This document shows positions 33,967-45,385 of a stretch of 64,000 bases of DNA, one piece after another. Numbering within the stretch: position 1 is the first letter of the stretch; each line of letters opens with the position of its first letter. Location: assembly GCA_023935145.1 (NCBI GenBank), contig CM043704.1, positions 97,226,873-97,290,872 on the forward strand, given 5' to 3'. A program made the translations under genes and the position numbers. The notes under the pieces are model-generated. The model was given only the letters and a program-made list of their open reading frames with translations, was not told where the DNA came from and ran no database searches. Origin of the DNA: Bretschneidera sinensis. Taxonomy: Eukaryota; Streptophyta; Magnoliopsida; Brassicales; Akaniaceae.

Positions 33967-36900
33967 ATGGCTGGCTCTGTTGTCTCCTCTGTTGCGCAAA
34001 GCATTGGTAATTTGCTCATAGAAGAAGGGAAATTCCTGCATGGGGTGAGCGATAAAGTTCAAGGGATTCAAACTGAGCTCAATCGGATGCAGTGCTTCTT
34101 GAAAGATGCAGATGCAAGACAAAACGAAAATGAAAGAATACGCAATTGGGTAGCCGAAGTAAGAGATACTGCTTACGATGCAGAGGACGTCATTGAGACC
34201 TTTACCCTTGAAGAAGCATCCAGGAGGAGACCAGGTATGATGAATGTCCTCAAAAGATTTGTTTGCATTCTTAGTGAAGGGAAAGCACTCCACAAGGTTA
34301 GGTCAGAGATTGAGGCCATTAACGCCAGGATCTCTGATCTGACCAGAAGCTTGCAAACTTATGGCTTAAAAGAAGCAAAGGATAATGAAAGCTCTAGTTC
34401 CACATACCAAAGGCGGTCTTATACTCATATTGAGGAACAAAATATTGTAGGCCTAGAGGGAAGCATCAAGGTATTGGTGGATCATATAGTGAAGGATAAA
34501 TTGTGTCGAGTTGTTTCTATATGTGGAATGGGTGGCTTAGGCAAGACCACTCTCGCAAAGAAGGTTTACGGTCATGCTGAAGTAAGGCGTCATTTCGAGT
34601 GCTTTGCTTGGTCATGTGTATCTAAACAATTCCGACCAAAAGATGTTTGGCAAGGAGTTCTAATTAAACTTACATCTCCAACAAAGCAAAGGGATGAAAT
34701 TCTTAACTTATTAGAAGATGAGCTCCCGGAGAGGCTCTATCAACTTCAACAACATAAGAAATGTTTGGTGGTACTCGATGATGTCTGGGACAAACAGGCC
34801 TGGGACAGTTTAAAAGCAGCTTTCCCAAGTGGAGAGTCAGAGAGCAAAATACTGCTTACAAGTCGCAATAAAGAAATAGCTGAGCTGCATGGTCGTAGTG
34901 GTTTTCTTCATGAACCACGATGTCTAAATGCTGAAGAAAGCTGGGAATTGCTTCAGAAGATAGCGATTCCTCCAAAAGATGCTGCTGCAGGTAATAAATC
35001 ACAGTACTTTGCATGCTGGTTAACATTCTTGCATGATGAACTTACCAATATTTTATGGTCATATAGGGTAATTTTGGATTTATTACAATTTGTCTTGATG
35101 TGGTTTGGGTCAATCCAAATTCAACCACAGTAATTTAAAGTGTATCATCGGTATCTTGTGGTTAGGCCGTTTCTAATTTCTGTGTGTCAACTTCATTGAT
35201 ACAAAAACGTCCATTAAACTGACTTTGTTAGGATAACGACCTAATCACAAAATACTGATTTGACACTTTAAATCACAATGATTAAGTTTGATTTGACATA
35301 AACAATTGGGAGGCAAATTGTAATTAACCCAAATATTTTTTAATATGATGTCTACACTAGTATTTGGAAGTGGAAAAAAGGAAATTAAGAGATCATTGAA
35401 AATTTAAAATAAAATTTAGAATTTTCCATATAAAATCATATGTATTATGGATGGCAATTTGTGACATGACTCGTTAACATGACAAGTAATTATGCAGATT
35501 TGGGTTTGTCCAAAACCAGTTCAAGTCAATTTCGCATCAACACAAAAATAATCATGTCATTTTCAAGTTGACCCGTTTAACCCAAAGTAGATCCGTCTAA
35601 CCTGTTTAATATACAACATGATCCATTTAACCCGCATGACCTGTTTAGACCCATTTAACCTTAACCATATAGTTCTTTACACTTTTTTGATGTTTTTTTG
35701 ATTTTTAGGCTCAACTAAACCATGATTTTACTTTTATTTAGTATTTTGAATATTCACTTATATAATAATTTGAAACTTCTTTATATTTTATATGTAAGTA
35801 ATCGTATTAAACATGTCAATTTCATGGCCAATATAAACCAAAACAGGTTTTGCAGATTGTAATCATGGTTTTTACCGAACAAAACTTTCTTGCTAAACAA
35901 GTTACACAGATCGAGTCGTGTTTAACCGTTCAATAAATATGTCGTGTTTAAGTTTAATAAATAACTCTTTTATTAAATGGATCGTGTTCGAGTTAGCTAT
36001 ATTTATACAAATTCTTAAGATTGATATGACTCATTTACGACCCACTAACAAGAATTGCCAAGCCTATTATGTATATTACCCTATTTAGACTATTGTTTTA
36101 AATGATATTGGTAAATTTTATAAATTTAAATACAAGTTCCTTTCTTTGTACATTGCATTATTTAGAAAGATAGGTAAATAACTTGAATTTTTTTAATAAT
36201 AAATTGATTAAAGTGTTTTTTTATTAAACAATACTATATACAAATACAACAATTGATTTGATTGCAATATAAATCAAATTAATAACCCACACACTAGTAA
36301 GAGTCGAACATGAGATCTTCTGATTCCATAGCCTCAATCTTGTTTTTTTAACCGATGAACCAAAATTTCATTGGAAATTCAAGTGATTTTTGAAAGTTAA
36401 ACAAAAATTCAAAATTTGTTACTTTATTTAGAAGAGATACAAATAAAAATTAAGGGTTAATTTCAAAAAATTTAAGATTGTTATTTTTTGTTTCACTTAA
36501 TACCCTAAGAAATCTGACATTATCTTAGGGAGTGACGCAGATTAACTCTACATGTGCTTGGGGAACCTAAAACCCAAAAACGGTAATTTAACACCCAAAG
36601 GATATTGCGTTTGTTTCACTTAACACCTTGAAAAACTTTTCGGAAGTTTTTTTGTTTTCATGGGAGTTTGAGACTTTGGAGTATTTATATTTGACAGTCA
36701 TAAAAATTGAATTGCATTATTTGACAGCCTGGTAAAAAACTCATGTTGGTTTCTTTTAGAAAATACTGGAGAGATGTTGGGCAGGTTTGGTTGCGTTGAA
36801 AATCAACTTAAATCGCTAAAATGATCAAATTATAATTTGAGATTAGAGGTAGATTCGAGTCGAATCGAATCCGAATATTAAGGTATTCGAGTTCGGCTCG

Positions 36901-39360
36901 AGCTTAAATGAACAGGTTTGAGTTCGAACTCAAGTTCAAATCGAGCTCGAGCTTGAACTATAATTTTAATAAATAAAAATATTAAATAAATATAGGTTCG
37001 AGCTCAAGCTCGGCTCGGCTCGAGCTTGATAATAGCTTATCGAACTATTCGAGATCCTTTCGAGCCGAGCTTTAAGGTATTCGAGCTCGGCTCGATGAGC
37101 TATTCGAGTCTAAGTTTCAGGCTTGAGTTTGAGCTCGAGCCGAGTTTTGACCAAGCTCGAGCTCAAATAGTTCGATAAAAGTTTGGCTCGATTCTAGCCC
37201 TATTTGAAATAATGTTTTAGATTATAAGTAAATGGAGATTTTTGAGAGTGTTCAAAGATAAAAATGTTCGACATTGATCAAAGTCAAAATTTAATTATTT
37301 TCACCATAAATTATTATAATCTTTATGAACTGAGCAGATGTGGAATTGTATCTTACAAGCTGATCAAAGCAGCTAATAAACGGAACCAAATAAGCTCGTA
37401 GATGAAGGAAAAAAGGGTGCAGTGGAGCCATTTTTTTTATCTTACTCTTTTCGAATTTTCTTATCATTTCCCTATTTGAAAAGACCATCAAAATTCACAT
37501 GAATATATAATGATATATAGTCGCTTCATTTTGCCCCAAGTTTACTTTGAAACCAGCACATTCATTTAAAAGTGGTTAATTTCAACTAATACTATAATAT
37601 AACCTTTGTGTGGTTTTGCAGACTTTAGAATTGATACTGAAATGGAAGAGTTGGGGAAGAAGATGGCTAAGCATTGTGCAGGCTTACCATTGGCTATCAC
37701 TGTGTTGGGAGGACTTTTGGCAACAAAATCATATACATTAAACCAGTGGCTTATGGTGAACGAGAACATCAAATACTACATAGGAAGAGGCAAAAACAAC
37801 AAAATTTCTGATATTGTTTTATCGTTAAGCTATGATGATTTGCCACCTCATCTAAAACAATGCTTTCTTTACCTAGGCCATTTCCCAGAAGATTACGAGA
37901 TAAAAGTTGAGCAATTGATTCGATATTGGATTGCAGAAGGAATAGTGACATCGCTGCATAATGAAGTAGAGAATGTGGGTGAAGGATACCTTGATGAGCT
38001 GATAGAGAGGAGCATGGTTTTAGTTGGAGAAAGAGACATTGCAAGTTCAAAAGTCATAACATGTCGCATGCATGATCTCATGAAAGATCTCTGCTTATTA
38101 AAAGCAGAAGAGGAAAGTTTTCTAAAAGTTATTAATCTTCAGACTCAAGATGAAAATAATGATGTCTTGTCTCCTTTGTCTTCGATGAATGATAAATTTC
38201 GCAGGCTCGTTGTACATTTGAAAGGTAATACTTTTAGTCAAAAGCACATTAAAGGTCATCATCACCTTAGGTCTCTCATATATTTTTCGACAAATAATTG
38301 GGAATTACTGGAACCGACCTTAAAGAATTTGAAAATGCTTAGAGTCTTAGATCTTGGAAGGGTTCATATTAAAGGAGGGAAGTTGCCCAGAGATACTGGA
38401 GAACTCATCCACTTGAGATTCCTTAGTTTACGAAATGCTGAAGGCGTAAATGGTGAGGTGTTTGAGTTGCCATCATCTCTAGGGAATTTAAGGTTGTTGC
38501 AGACTTTAGATTTATCTATTGTTGATGTAACCGTGCATGTACCAAATGTGATATGGAAGATGGAAAGGTTGAGGTATCTATGTCTTCCTCGTTCTTGTGA
38601 TGATAAAACAAAGTTGCAATTGGGTACTTTGACAAACTTATGGACACTTTGGAATTTTAATTTGAAGCATTGCAATGTAAGAGATCTTCTGAATATGAAA
38701 AGTCTTAGAGATTTGGTGATACTACTCTCTCCTAAAAGCATAGGTAGTTTTACGAAAATCATTGATGCTTCTCTAGGCGTTGCATTAAATCATCTGCAAA
38801 TCTTGGAATTATCATCATATATGGACATAAATAGGCCACCACTTGGCGTAAGTCCACTGTTATCGGGATTTGTTAATCTCTCAAGATTGGAATTAGATCT
38901 GCACATAGAGAAGTTACCAGAATTCCCTCCTCACATCACCGCCATAACTTTACGCAGATGTCAACTTGAGGAAGACCCAATGCCAACACTAGAGAAGCTG
39001 CCTGACTTAAGGATCCTTCGCTTGTTCCAGGATGCATTTATTGGGAGGGAAATGGTTTGCTCTAGACAAGGTTTTTCTAGACTCCACTCTCTGGGCCTTT
39101 TTGACCTGAACAATTTAGAGGAGTGGAGGATAGATGAAGGAGCCATGCCCAATCTTTGTAAACTGAAAATTATAGTCTGCGAGAAATTGAAGAGACTTCC
39201 AGATAATTTGAGGTTCATCACAACCCTGCAAGAATTGGTGATCACGTTTATGTCAAAGACGTTTAAAGATAAGTTGGTCCAAGGAGGAGAAGATTTCTAC
39301 AAAGTCCAACACATACCCTCTGTCGTATTTATGGATTGTGATGAAGAATGGGAATCATGA
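33967..39360 (+). CDS. NLR4: CC-NB-ARC-LRR immune receptor, intact, mosaic NB-ARC
   Basis: Exons 33967-34990 and 37622-39360 are joined by a GT/AG intron of 2631 nt (donor ctgcag/gtaata, acceptor ggttttgcag), giving 920 residues. The coiled coil with AEDVIE (72-77) is nearly identical to NLR1 and NLR3. From residue 137 to about 461 the sequence is clearly diverged: P-loop GMGGLGKTT 187-195, LVVLDDVW 267-274, GLPL 362-365. From about 462 (EGYLDELIERS) through MHD (491-493) and the LRRs to DCDEEWES it is again close to its neighbours. The usual switch motifs are all intact. Role: intracellular immune receptor, ligand unknown. The mosaic pattern points to gene conversion or unequal crossing-over. 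A GT/AG-consistent frame supports the joining of the exons. Confidence 0.88.
35450..36064. mobile_element. Candidate hAT-like non-autonomous element in NLR4 intron
   Basis: Bounded by inverted ends (gatggcaatttgtg at left; caagaattgccaagcc at right) and a flanking 7-bp direct repeat tattatg (35443-35449, 36065-36071). The interior is made of short forward and reverse copies of gacccgtttaaccc-type words. No ORF. The class is uncertain; hAT elements usually have 8-bp duplications. Confidence 0.5.
36842..37203. mobile_element. TCGAGC-rich MITE-like repeat in NLR4 intron
   Basis: The ends are inverted relatives (agaggtagattcgagtcgaa against ttggctcgattctagccct). The interior is packed with palindromic tcgagctcgagc words. 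Diverged members occur at 15.4, 16.5-17.3, 29.3, 43.8 and 46 kb. Confidence 0.5.
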
Positions 39361-39950
39361 ATAGGTAAGCATACTCTCCTTGCTTCCTTAAGTCATCATT
39401 CATTTTCTATTCCTCTGTACGGTTCTTTTTAAAAAAATTAACTTTTTTATGTTCGTATATAGAACTTGAAATTGGAACCATCTCAAACCTTTTCATACCT
39501 TCAATTTATCAGTATTTCTTTCCTTCAATCGATCAACACGTCTTTGCTCCTCTGCTTTTCCTACTTATTCTAATTTTTTTTATCCTTTTTTTCATCTGTT
39601 CTTAATTTTTTTTTATGAAAATTTGTCCTTAGAATCATTATCTGTAATGCCATTCTGCTCTAATGAATTTATAATTGGCAAGCTTTGGCCTATTACATGA
39701 ATAATACTTGAAACTGTTGTCTTTTATTTTTGTCCTAGGAGAAGTAGACAATAGAAGGGCAAAACATAATGTTTTCTTTTTCTTTACAGGTGAAGTCATC
39801 CATCATGAAATAAAAGACTCCCTTTTGTTTCAGTGAGATCAGACCAAGGTTTTACATTGCTTAGGAACTTCTCTATATTTATAACCTTGATTGTAAGATG
39901 AAGTACTTGAAGTGATTGCGTTAACATAATGTTGAATTATTTACCCTTTT
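39361..39950 (+). other. NLR4 3' tail
   Basis: Has the first tail donor (gaatag/gtaagc at 39365) and the tgtcctag acceptor (39738). The piece with the second donor is deleted (gacaatagaagggc), so at most one 3'-UTR intron can form here. No coding feature. Confidence 0.5.
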
Positions 39951-41302
39951 TGTAGTTTGTTGAATATTTGTCTGTGGGTCATGCTGTACCAATTTGTTGT
40001 GTGGTTTGCAATCTCTGGCGTATTGTATGCTTTGAAAACCTTGTGTTTATGTGAATTTTCTGTTTCGCGACTATAATTTGTTTGTGCATTTTGTTTAATA
40101 AATCCACAACATCATCAGGTAGTTTTTTAAAATACACAAAAGTAGCGGTACCAATTTCACTCCCTTTCTTGGCCAGGCCATCAGCAAGGGAGTTAGTTTG
40201 TCTGTAACAGTGCTCAAGTTTGTGTTGTTTGAATGACTTCAGCAAGTACCTGCAGTCGGCAATCATGACTCCGTTTGGATGACAATCAGAATTTGCTGTT
40301 TCAATAAGTTGGATGAGGCTTTGGGCATCCACCATGACATGGAATTTTTCAGTACCAAGGTCTTTAGCCATAATCAGCCCATCCCTAAGTCCCCATAGCT
40401 TAGCACTGAGGCTGTCACAGAATCCCATACTTCTCATATCTCCCTTTATCCAGCGACCCAAGTCATCTCTTAAAACACTACTCGCACCTACTTGACCAGG
40501 GTTACCCCTAGAAGACCCGTCCGAGTTTAGTTTGACCAAGGATTGAGGTGGTGGCTCCCAATTGACATTGATACAAATTTTTTGTTTAGTACTAAGGGGA
40601 TCCATGCCAATATGGAAGAAATCTCTAGCTTTGAATTTACAATCATAGATAAAAGAGTATAGTCTCATGTTTTTTTCTTCTCAAAACATGAGACTAAACT
40701 CTTGTGCGATGCAATGAAGAGAACATTCCAAGGAGATGGTCATTTTCAACCAATCCAACAGGTCAGAGTTAGCAAAAATTTTCAGAGTTGGATGGATACC
40801 CCAATACTTCCAGACCTGGTCAGCCCAAGGACAGTCACGCAACAAGTGAAGCAGAGATTCTGGATTATTGCAGGCTTGGCAGCAATCATTATCAATAATA
40901 TTTCTGGGTTATAGTCAGCACATCGCCATAAAAAAATTTTGTTTCTGTTATTGGTAGGTGCAGACCAAATCCAATCCCAGTTGGTGTTTATTTCATTTTA
41001 TCAGTGGTAATTTCCTCCGCCAAGAGGTAAGCAGACTGTGCAGAGCATACCAAGTATTGACGTGTCCCAAACCAATTGATCCTGAAAGGGGTTAAAGGAT
41101 TGGCATTGATGCAGTTTGAGAGTTCAGTTGGAAGGATAAAGGATAAGGCACCAAGATTCCAGTTGTTATGATCCCAAAGGTCTTTAAGGGGAAGGTCATC
41201 TTCTCCTCTGTTAAGAGGTCCTTGAATTTGTAAACTTAATGGGCAGCCAATCAACCAATTGTCATTCCGAAAATTGATTGATGCACCATTTTTAATTGGC
41301 AT
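39951..41302 (-). mobile_element. LINE 3' end, copy D
   Basis: On the - strand zf-RVT sequence (41302-40988, NDNWLIGCPLSLQ) is followed, after breaks, by the best-preserved RNase H frame, 40668-39979 (229 aa). This has the first Asp in LNSDGSSRGNPG, Lys where the catalytic Glu is expected (SAKLWGLRDGL), Asp in VMVDAQSL and Asp in SLADGLAKKG. The 5' truncation point is shared with copies A and E. Part of the zf-RVT region near 40680-40700 is rearranged. Confidence 0.85.
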
Positions 41303-41858
41303 TTGATGAACAATTCTTTGATGTTAAGTTTGATACTATAAAATTGAAGCTTTGAAAATGAAAGTTTTTTTCTATAAATTATGTTTTGCAAAGATTCAAA
41401 ATCTTTAATTAATGAAACAAAGAGCATTTAATTATAAAATATTTACACATCTTTCTCTCTTTTCTTTTGAATTCTATAATTATTTTTATAATAATGAAAA
41501 AAAACATACAAAAGTGGATAATAAGTTTTTTCTCATTCAAGAGTAACCCTAACATAATTTAATAGATTAAAACAAATTGAAATAGTTATTATCCAAATTT
41601 GTTCTTAATAAAAAAAAAACAAAAAACTGATTTCTGTTCTGATTTTCAAAAACATATTTTGAAAACAGATAACAAAAAAAAAACAAATCCAAACCGTTTT
41701 TATAAACAATACATACGGCGTAGAGAAAATGAGACTGAGAAGAGCCAAAACTACGCTGTTTAGGGTGATTCCTTCATATATCCTTTTTTGAGCCCCGAGT
41801 CGCCGCCAGAATCCATTCCATTCCAATCAACGAAACAAAACAATTCAAAGAAGAAAAC
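41303..41858. other. Spacer and bHLH leader, copy D
   Basis: AT-rich DNA with A/T runs to about 41700. Then comes the conserved GC-richer leader (gagaagagccaaaactacg) of the bHLH pseudogene. No gene. Confidence 0.5.
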
Positions 41859-42580
41859 CATGGATCAGATAAAAAACGAGGCCGTATTTATTCAATCGAT
41901 GCCTGCTCCAAACTCTTCACTCATCGAATTCCATCTACAACCTCCCGATCCGCGTGTTCCCTCTAATCGCTCTCAGCCCATACCCGGGTACTTTGATTCC
42001 TATTTTTTTTAATTAATCACCTAATTAACTGTTTCTGTTGATTATCGCTTGCTTGCTTTATAGTCGTTTGATTATTCTTAATTTTTTAGATTTTATAACA
42101 TAGAATTTTTAGCAATATCACAATCAATTTTCACCACGAAGGTATTGAGAACGGCAGCTAATTTGAAATAATTCCACTTACTAAGATTTAAGGTTGATTA
42201 TATACGCTAAACAAGCTGAGAAATCAAATAATGTAGTCGATTGTTTGAGCAATATGGTGCTAAATAAAGGAGGTTGTGTTATAATTAACGATTATCGTTG
42301 TAAACTTTGCTAACCCTCAATTTTTGGTTCAATCTTTTTTAATTGTTATCGCTCACCCAAATGATGTTGCAAATCATACTCATTGCATTTAAATGTGATT
42401 AAGTACCTTCTTAGTAGAGTTAATTCTTTCTTATTATTTCATCTACCAAAAATTACTAGAAACTATATTTGTGATTGTGTTCATGTTGTAAGGGTAAAGA
42501 TGATTGGGTAGATGGGTGAGACTTAGATGTGGAGTGAGGTAGCCTAATTTGTGTGTATGGGTTTATCGTGTATGGCCGAT
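41859..42580 (+). pseudogene. bHLH pseudogene, exon 1 and intron only (copy D)
   Basis: The exon begins MDQIKNEAVFIQSMPAPNSS at 41859 and reads through PRVPSNRSQPIPG to a GT donor near 41988. About 590 bases of intron-1 sequence follow, fused at about 42580 to Copia RT. The bHLH domain exons found in copy A are missing. Confidence 0.75.
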
Positions 42581-43740
42581 TTGGTTTCACTCCAAGCCCC
42601 TATAACACAACCATTTTTTCTCAAGAAAACGAAACAAGGTTACATTTTTCTCTTTTTGTATGTTGATGATATGAATATGACATGTGATGACATACAAGGT
42701 ATTTCTGAGCTCAAAGCCTTTCTTAATCAAGAATTCGAAATGAAAGATTTGGGTTCTCTTAGCTACTTTTTTTTGTCTTTAACTATCATCTGATTCCACT
42801 GGTTATTATTTATCTCAAGCTAAGTATGTTTATAATCTTCTTACTCGAGCTATTTTGACAAATAACAAGGTTGTCTCTACTCATCTTGAGGCCAATGTCA
42901 ATTTCACTTCTACTAATTGTCAACCTTTTAGTGATCTTACACTTTATCGTCAGTTTGTTGAGAGCTTGGTTTATCTCACTGTGACTCGTCATGATCTTGC
43001 TCATACTGTTCATATTATTAGTCAGTTTATGTCTGCATTTCGTACCACTCATTTTGTTGTTGTTCTTCGCATCCTTCTGAATGTCAAATGTACTTTGTTT
43101 AATGGTGTGCATTTCTCCTCAAAGTCTTTTCTTGAATTATATGCTTATTCTGATGTTGATTGGGTTGTGGATCAAAGTCTTCTCTTGAATTATATGCTTA
43201 TTCTGATATTGATTAGGTTGTGGATCCTATTGATCGATGTCCTAACATTGGTTTCTGTTTCTTCTTGGGTGACTCACTTATTTCCCGGCACAGCAAGAAA
43301 CAAACTCTTACTTCTAGATCCAGTAAATAGTCAGAATATTGAGAAATAGTTGACACTGTTGTGAACTTATCTGGCTTCGTTGGTTACTTTAGGATATGAG
43401 TGTTACACATCTATTGCCATTGTTATATATTGCGATAATCGTAGTGGCATGACTATTGCTCATAATGATATTTTTCATGAACGGATCAAATTGATTGAGA
43501 ATGATTATCATTTGGTTCATCAACATATCGACTGTGGTACCATTCGCCTTGTTTCTATTCGGAATGTTGATATCTTTACTAAGGCTCAGTTACCTGACTG
43601 TTTTCATGAGTTAGTTGGCAAACACAAGTTGGTATGTACTTTACCCCCTTGAGTTTGAGGGGAGGTGTTAGAATATATATTAGGTTGCTTGTCTAATTAG
43701 GTTTTAATTACTTACCTAATTTATACATGCCATATATGAC
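42580..43740 (+). mobile_element. Copia remnant: RT, RNase H and partial LTR, copy D
   Basis: RT motif FLYVDDMNMTCDD, then EMKDLGSLSYF. RNase H-region codons run to HELVGKHKLVCTLPP (ending at 43652). A polypurine tract (gaggggaggtg) and an LTR start (TGTTAGAATA at 43666), cut off near 43740, follow. A 53-bp tandem duplication (43120, 43173) and stops disable it. Confidence 0.85.
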
Positions 43741-44995
43741 TAATCAAATCTTGACTAATGCTTGAACTTTAGATTGTTCATTCGAACTCGAGTTTAAACT
43801 TTAATTTTAATTAAAAAATATATTAATATAAATATAAATATTGGTTCGAAGTCGGTTCAGGTTAAGTTCGATAATACTCTATCAAACTGTTCGAGAGCCA
43901 TTCAAACTAAACGTTAAGATATTTGAGCTTAGATTGATAAGTTAATCAATCTTAATTATAGTAGATTGTTTTCAAATTAATTGATATTTAGTGAGGTGTA
44001 ATTTTGTTCTTGACATCAACTTATCAAGTTTCACACGTTACTAGTGTTTTAGTTGATTATCATTTTATTTGTTTAATTATGGGATTAATTGCAAAAACTA
44101 CAAAATTTTAAAGTAGTACTCTCAAACGAAAAGGTCATGCTACGTTTTCCTATAGAGAAGCGCACAGCCAATGCTGTTGTAACTTGTAAGTTGAGGCAAT
44201 AGGTCAAGGCCAAGTGATGGTTCACGCCATCGATCAGTGTCATCATCAAAACAAAGAAATTTCAATACTTGGAAAAGGTAAAAGTCTTACTTTAAATAAA
44301 TGTAAATGAACGGAATTAGGACGTGATTTTTCAGCTGTGAGTAATTCCAAATTCAGATAGATCCTAATTTTTCGGCTGTTACGAATTTTCTGTCACTTAT
44401 AAACGTACTGATACTGTTAATTTTTAAACAAGATTGACATCGAATGTTTACCTACTAATATATTAGAATCTTTATCTTAAGATATGTCATCGCAATTTCT
44501 TTTATTTGCATTAAATTAAATCACTTGATTAAGTAAAATTTTAAAAAAAAATTTACTATTAGAATATTTTATTAGATATTGATTGACCGAACAATAATTT
44601 TAGTTTATGATTTACTTAAAATAGTTTTTGATAAAATAAGTAAAGTTAAAAATTTAGTACTTCATACAACAACAATAAAAATCATTTTATTTTATTTTTA
44701 TAAAGTTTGTTTTTTAAAATATTATTTTCAATTTTTTTCATGAATTGTTTTTTTTTTTTTTTGAAGTGTTGCAACCAACTTCACACAAGCAATATCATAA
44801 ACTTTAGCAAACGACAAATTGACATAAGGACCAAACAATGGTCTGAGCATGATGTATATGGTTCAGATATTTATAAATTAGTAGTAGTAGGTGGCAGGTA
44901 ACCTAATAAAGGAATACACCCATATTTGCTATAAATATAATGGGCCTACAGTCTCAATAACCTCTTGATATCATCACCCAAAAAAAAATCTATTC
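43741..44995. other. Spacer before membrane gene, no gene seen
   Basis: Contains a short TTCGA-rich remnant (about 43780-43930) and A/T-rich DNA with T runs near 44745. A TATA-like ctataaatata lies at about 44930-44940, 55-65 bases before the membrane gene start and close to the conserved gggcctacagtctc leader. Confidence 0.5.
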
Positions 44996-45385
44996 ATGGC
45001 ATATGGTAGAAGAACAGAGAGTTCCATCTTTGATTCATTCGGTCTAAATCCTCTGCCATATCCAGTTCTGTTAATCTTTGCAGTCATATCAATCTTTTTA
45101 GGCATATCATGGTACTTCAGTTATGAAGAAGCTGTTGAAACTGCTGAGGAACAAATGAGTTGGGTACTTTTGGCCATACCAGTTCTGTTAATAGTCATAG
45201 TTCGTTGGTTGTCATCTATGGATAATCCAGACAATCTCTTTGCCATGTCGCCATGGGACCGACGCCGACAGACCCACCACCGCCCGTCCGAGGGGAGCTC
45301 TCCGTGGGGTGTGGCTGCCTTCATTGTGTTACTGCTAATTTTGGTGCAATATCAGTCAGTTTTTCTTGATAGCTGGTTTGTGTGA
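44996..45385 (+). CDS. Small three-helix membrane protein, intact (129 aa)
   Basis: Single-exon frame from ATG (ttcATGGCATATGG) to TGA. It starts MAYGRRTESSIFDSFGLNPL. Predicted membrane helices lie near 22-41 (YPVLLIFAVISIFLGISWYF), 55-72 and 104-124, with an acidic stretch (EEAVETAEEQ) after the first and a basic loop (SPWDRRRQTHHRPSEGSSPWG) before the last. No cleavable signal peptide is evident. It resembles an uncharacterised plant transmembrane family; I cannot give a function. It sits between the Copia remnant and spacer, and was carried along with the NLR unit (copies at 15.8 and 28.4 kb). It is the likely parent form of those copies. Confidence 0.8.
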   Translation: MAYGRRTESSIFDSFGLNPLPYPVLLIFAVISIFLGISWYFSYEEAVETAEEQMSWVLLAIPVLLIVIVRWLSSMDNPDNLFAMSPWDRRRQTHHRPSEGSSPWGVAAFIVLLLILVQYQSVFLDSWFV

